Source: Malurus cyaneus samueli (lineage: Eukaryota > Chordata > Aves > Passeriformes > Maluridae). From it: a stretch of DNA of 64,000 bases. The notes under the pieces were generated by a model that saw only the letters and a program-made list of their open reading frames with translations, had not been told where the DNA came from and searched no databases. The position numbers were made by a program, and so were the translations under genes. This document shows, in pieces, positions 62,246 to 64,000 of this stretch. Position 1 is the first letter of the stretch. The number at the start of each line of letters is the position of its first letter. The stretch covers positions 2,751,570 through 2,815,569 of the forward strand of contig VKON01000103.1 in NCBI GenBank assembly GCA_009741485.1, read 5' to 3'.

Positions 62246-64000
62246 ATATAATATGAAATGTATTTCTAGCAAAGATGTTCCTTTTGTTCTTAGGGAAATT
62301 TTTTTTAAGTAATTTTGACATATATTGTTAGAAGTACATGTAGTTTATAATGATTAATATTCAGAGACAGAGGAATTTGTAAATAGTTATGCTGTAACCT
62401 TGCCATCCTGCCCAGCCTTAGTGATGTGGTTTTAGTGTGTTTGGTCTGTGCAAATGCAAATGTGTGAATTTCCCCAGTGCAGGGAGAGCCAGAGAAATCC
62501 AGTGAGTTGTTTCAGTGGTGTCAGACAACTGTGCAGAGCAAGGAGCTTCCAACCTGACCCCTTCAGTAATCAGGAGTTATGCAGCATTTATTCTTGGCAC
62601 ATTGGAGGAGCATTTCTCAGAGGCTTCTGAAGAATGAGAACTGCCTGCAAAAGCTTTCAGGACCACTTGTGGAAGGAGCAGACAATGTTGCAGAAGCTGT
62701 CTTCATTGGGGAAGTTCAAAGAGGAAGAAATAATTTCTTAAGGAATAGGGGTTGCTAGTTAAAAATACTGAGACCAGAGAAATTGAGTCCTCTTAATTGC
62801 ATTTTAAAAGGAATATAGGTGATACAGTTGTGGTGAGCCTGGGATCATGCTGGTAGTGTAATGAGAGCTGAGAAAACATTGGCCATGGAAAAGGTTGGTT
62901 TGAAGCCTGAAAACTAGAATTGGGACTTGTCCACATAGCAAAGTGATGTAATTTCAATAGAATGAAGTGGAGGGTCACTTTAATATCATAATGAACGACA
63001 AGATTTTGAGTTCATTTTGATTTATTATTTTGGTACCTGATACAGCTAACGTTCTAAAGATCATCCTTGAGTTATGGTATTTTTTTCAAATTCCCAATGT
63101 TTAATATAAAATGTGCACAGGGAGTTTCTATTGTTGATATCACATATTCAAGAGGCTTGTTGGGTTTTGCTTATAAATATCGTTTGTGGCATATAAGACA
63201 CATAGATGTTCAGAGCAACCTTGAAAGGTTTTTAGACAAGCTTGTGCATGCACCATTTTGATATTCAGTCAAAGCATAAAACTGATGAATCTCGTCTTTT
63301 TTAACATGTTTTGCATACCCTTGAATGGAATTGGTTCAATTGCAACACTTTCAGGAACTAAAAAAAAAATTGAGGAAATTAAATTCTGACATGAGAAATG
63401 AATGATTCAATCAGAAGCTGATTATACATTTGTTAGCAAGGTGTGTATTTACCATTTATAACTAACATAAATGAAATGTTTCCAGAGATTGTAACAGATT
63501 GAAGTGGGATTTTTGTATTTCAGATTGCTCTTGAGTAACATTCTGCACTATTAATTGTACATAACATTTGTTTTCTTCCATACTGTGTACACATCTAGAC
63601 TTCATAAGCAGAAAGTGCTTTGCAGCACATTCCACACTCCTTGGTGGCACAAAACTTTTCATACCTTTCCATTGCCTAATATTTTTGTCAGATTGCCAGT
63701 TAGGTAGAAAGCAAAGTGTGTTTGGGAAGCAGTGGAGATTGGAGATATGATACAGCCCGTTTTATTTTCTTGCCAATCTGCTCTGACTGCTACCTGCTGG
63801 CTTGTCTTTACAAACTAATTTAAATAATAGCATTTATCTATCAATGAAGTACACATTTTATTGATTTCACTGTTGTACCATGCAGGGTTAAATTGTGTCA
63901 GTGGTGCAAGTGTGGAAAGGATGTAAAAGATCTTGTCCCACTGGGAAATTCTCACCAAAACATGCAAAGGCTGCAGGGTGTTGTTTGTACTTTTATTCAT
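62246..64000. other. Intergenic sequence downstream of KIF18A
   Basis: No exon, RNA gene or mobile element recognised. In vertebrates BDNF usually lies beyond this side of KIF18A, but nothing of it is visible here. Confidence 0.6.

Overview
The window is vertebrate nuclear DNA, almost certainly from a bird. Three things point that way: the head-to-head gene pair METTL15 (minus strand) and KIF18A (plus strand), CR1 LINE fragments with the avian-type ATTCTATGAT 3' end, and solitary LTRs resembling avian ERVL-type elements. There are no bacterial operons or phage genes and there is no CRISPR array. Species and assembly are not known to me; family names come from recall, not from a search.

Layout. 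1-36742 belongs to METTL15, a mitochondrial 12S rRNA methyltransferase gene read right to left. Two coding exons are visible (34774-35053 with the start codon, and 6243-6379), separated by a 28 kb intron; the remaining exons lie off the left edge. 36230-37080 is a CpG island with a very compact bidirectional promoter. 36857-61811 is the complete KIF18A gene: a non-coding first exon and 16 coding exons whose junction phases all agree, giving an open frame of 930 codons including the stop (929 residues). Its poly(A) signal is at 62219. 62246-64000 is intergenic, with no gene seen.

Mobile DNA. Four LTRs of one family lie in the introns (7806-10698, 26308-about 27172, 45073-46224 reversed, 54804-56306). 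Three have TG...CA ends and perfect 5-bp target-site duplications. All four carry an internal minisatellite of about 38 bp, present in roughly 50, 6, 3 and 13 copies. A different LTR (3303-3906) sits inside a CR1 copy, and a third type lies at 35506-35964.

What stands out is the LTR-borne minisatellite: its great length in one copy, its two-hairpin unit, a variant unit repeated exactly 532 bp apart, and a stop-free minus strand. Also notable are the bidirectional promoter, with CRE, CCAAT and CHR-like sites between two splice donors 113 bp apart, and a duplicated, inactivated splice acceptor in KIF18A intron 1. I found no new protein-coding system. Exon limits come from reading splice sites and from remembered homologous proteins; no alignment was run.
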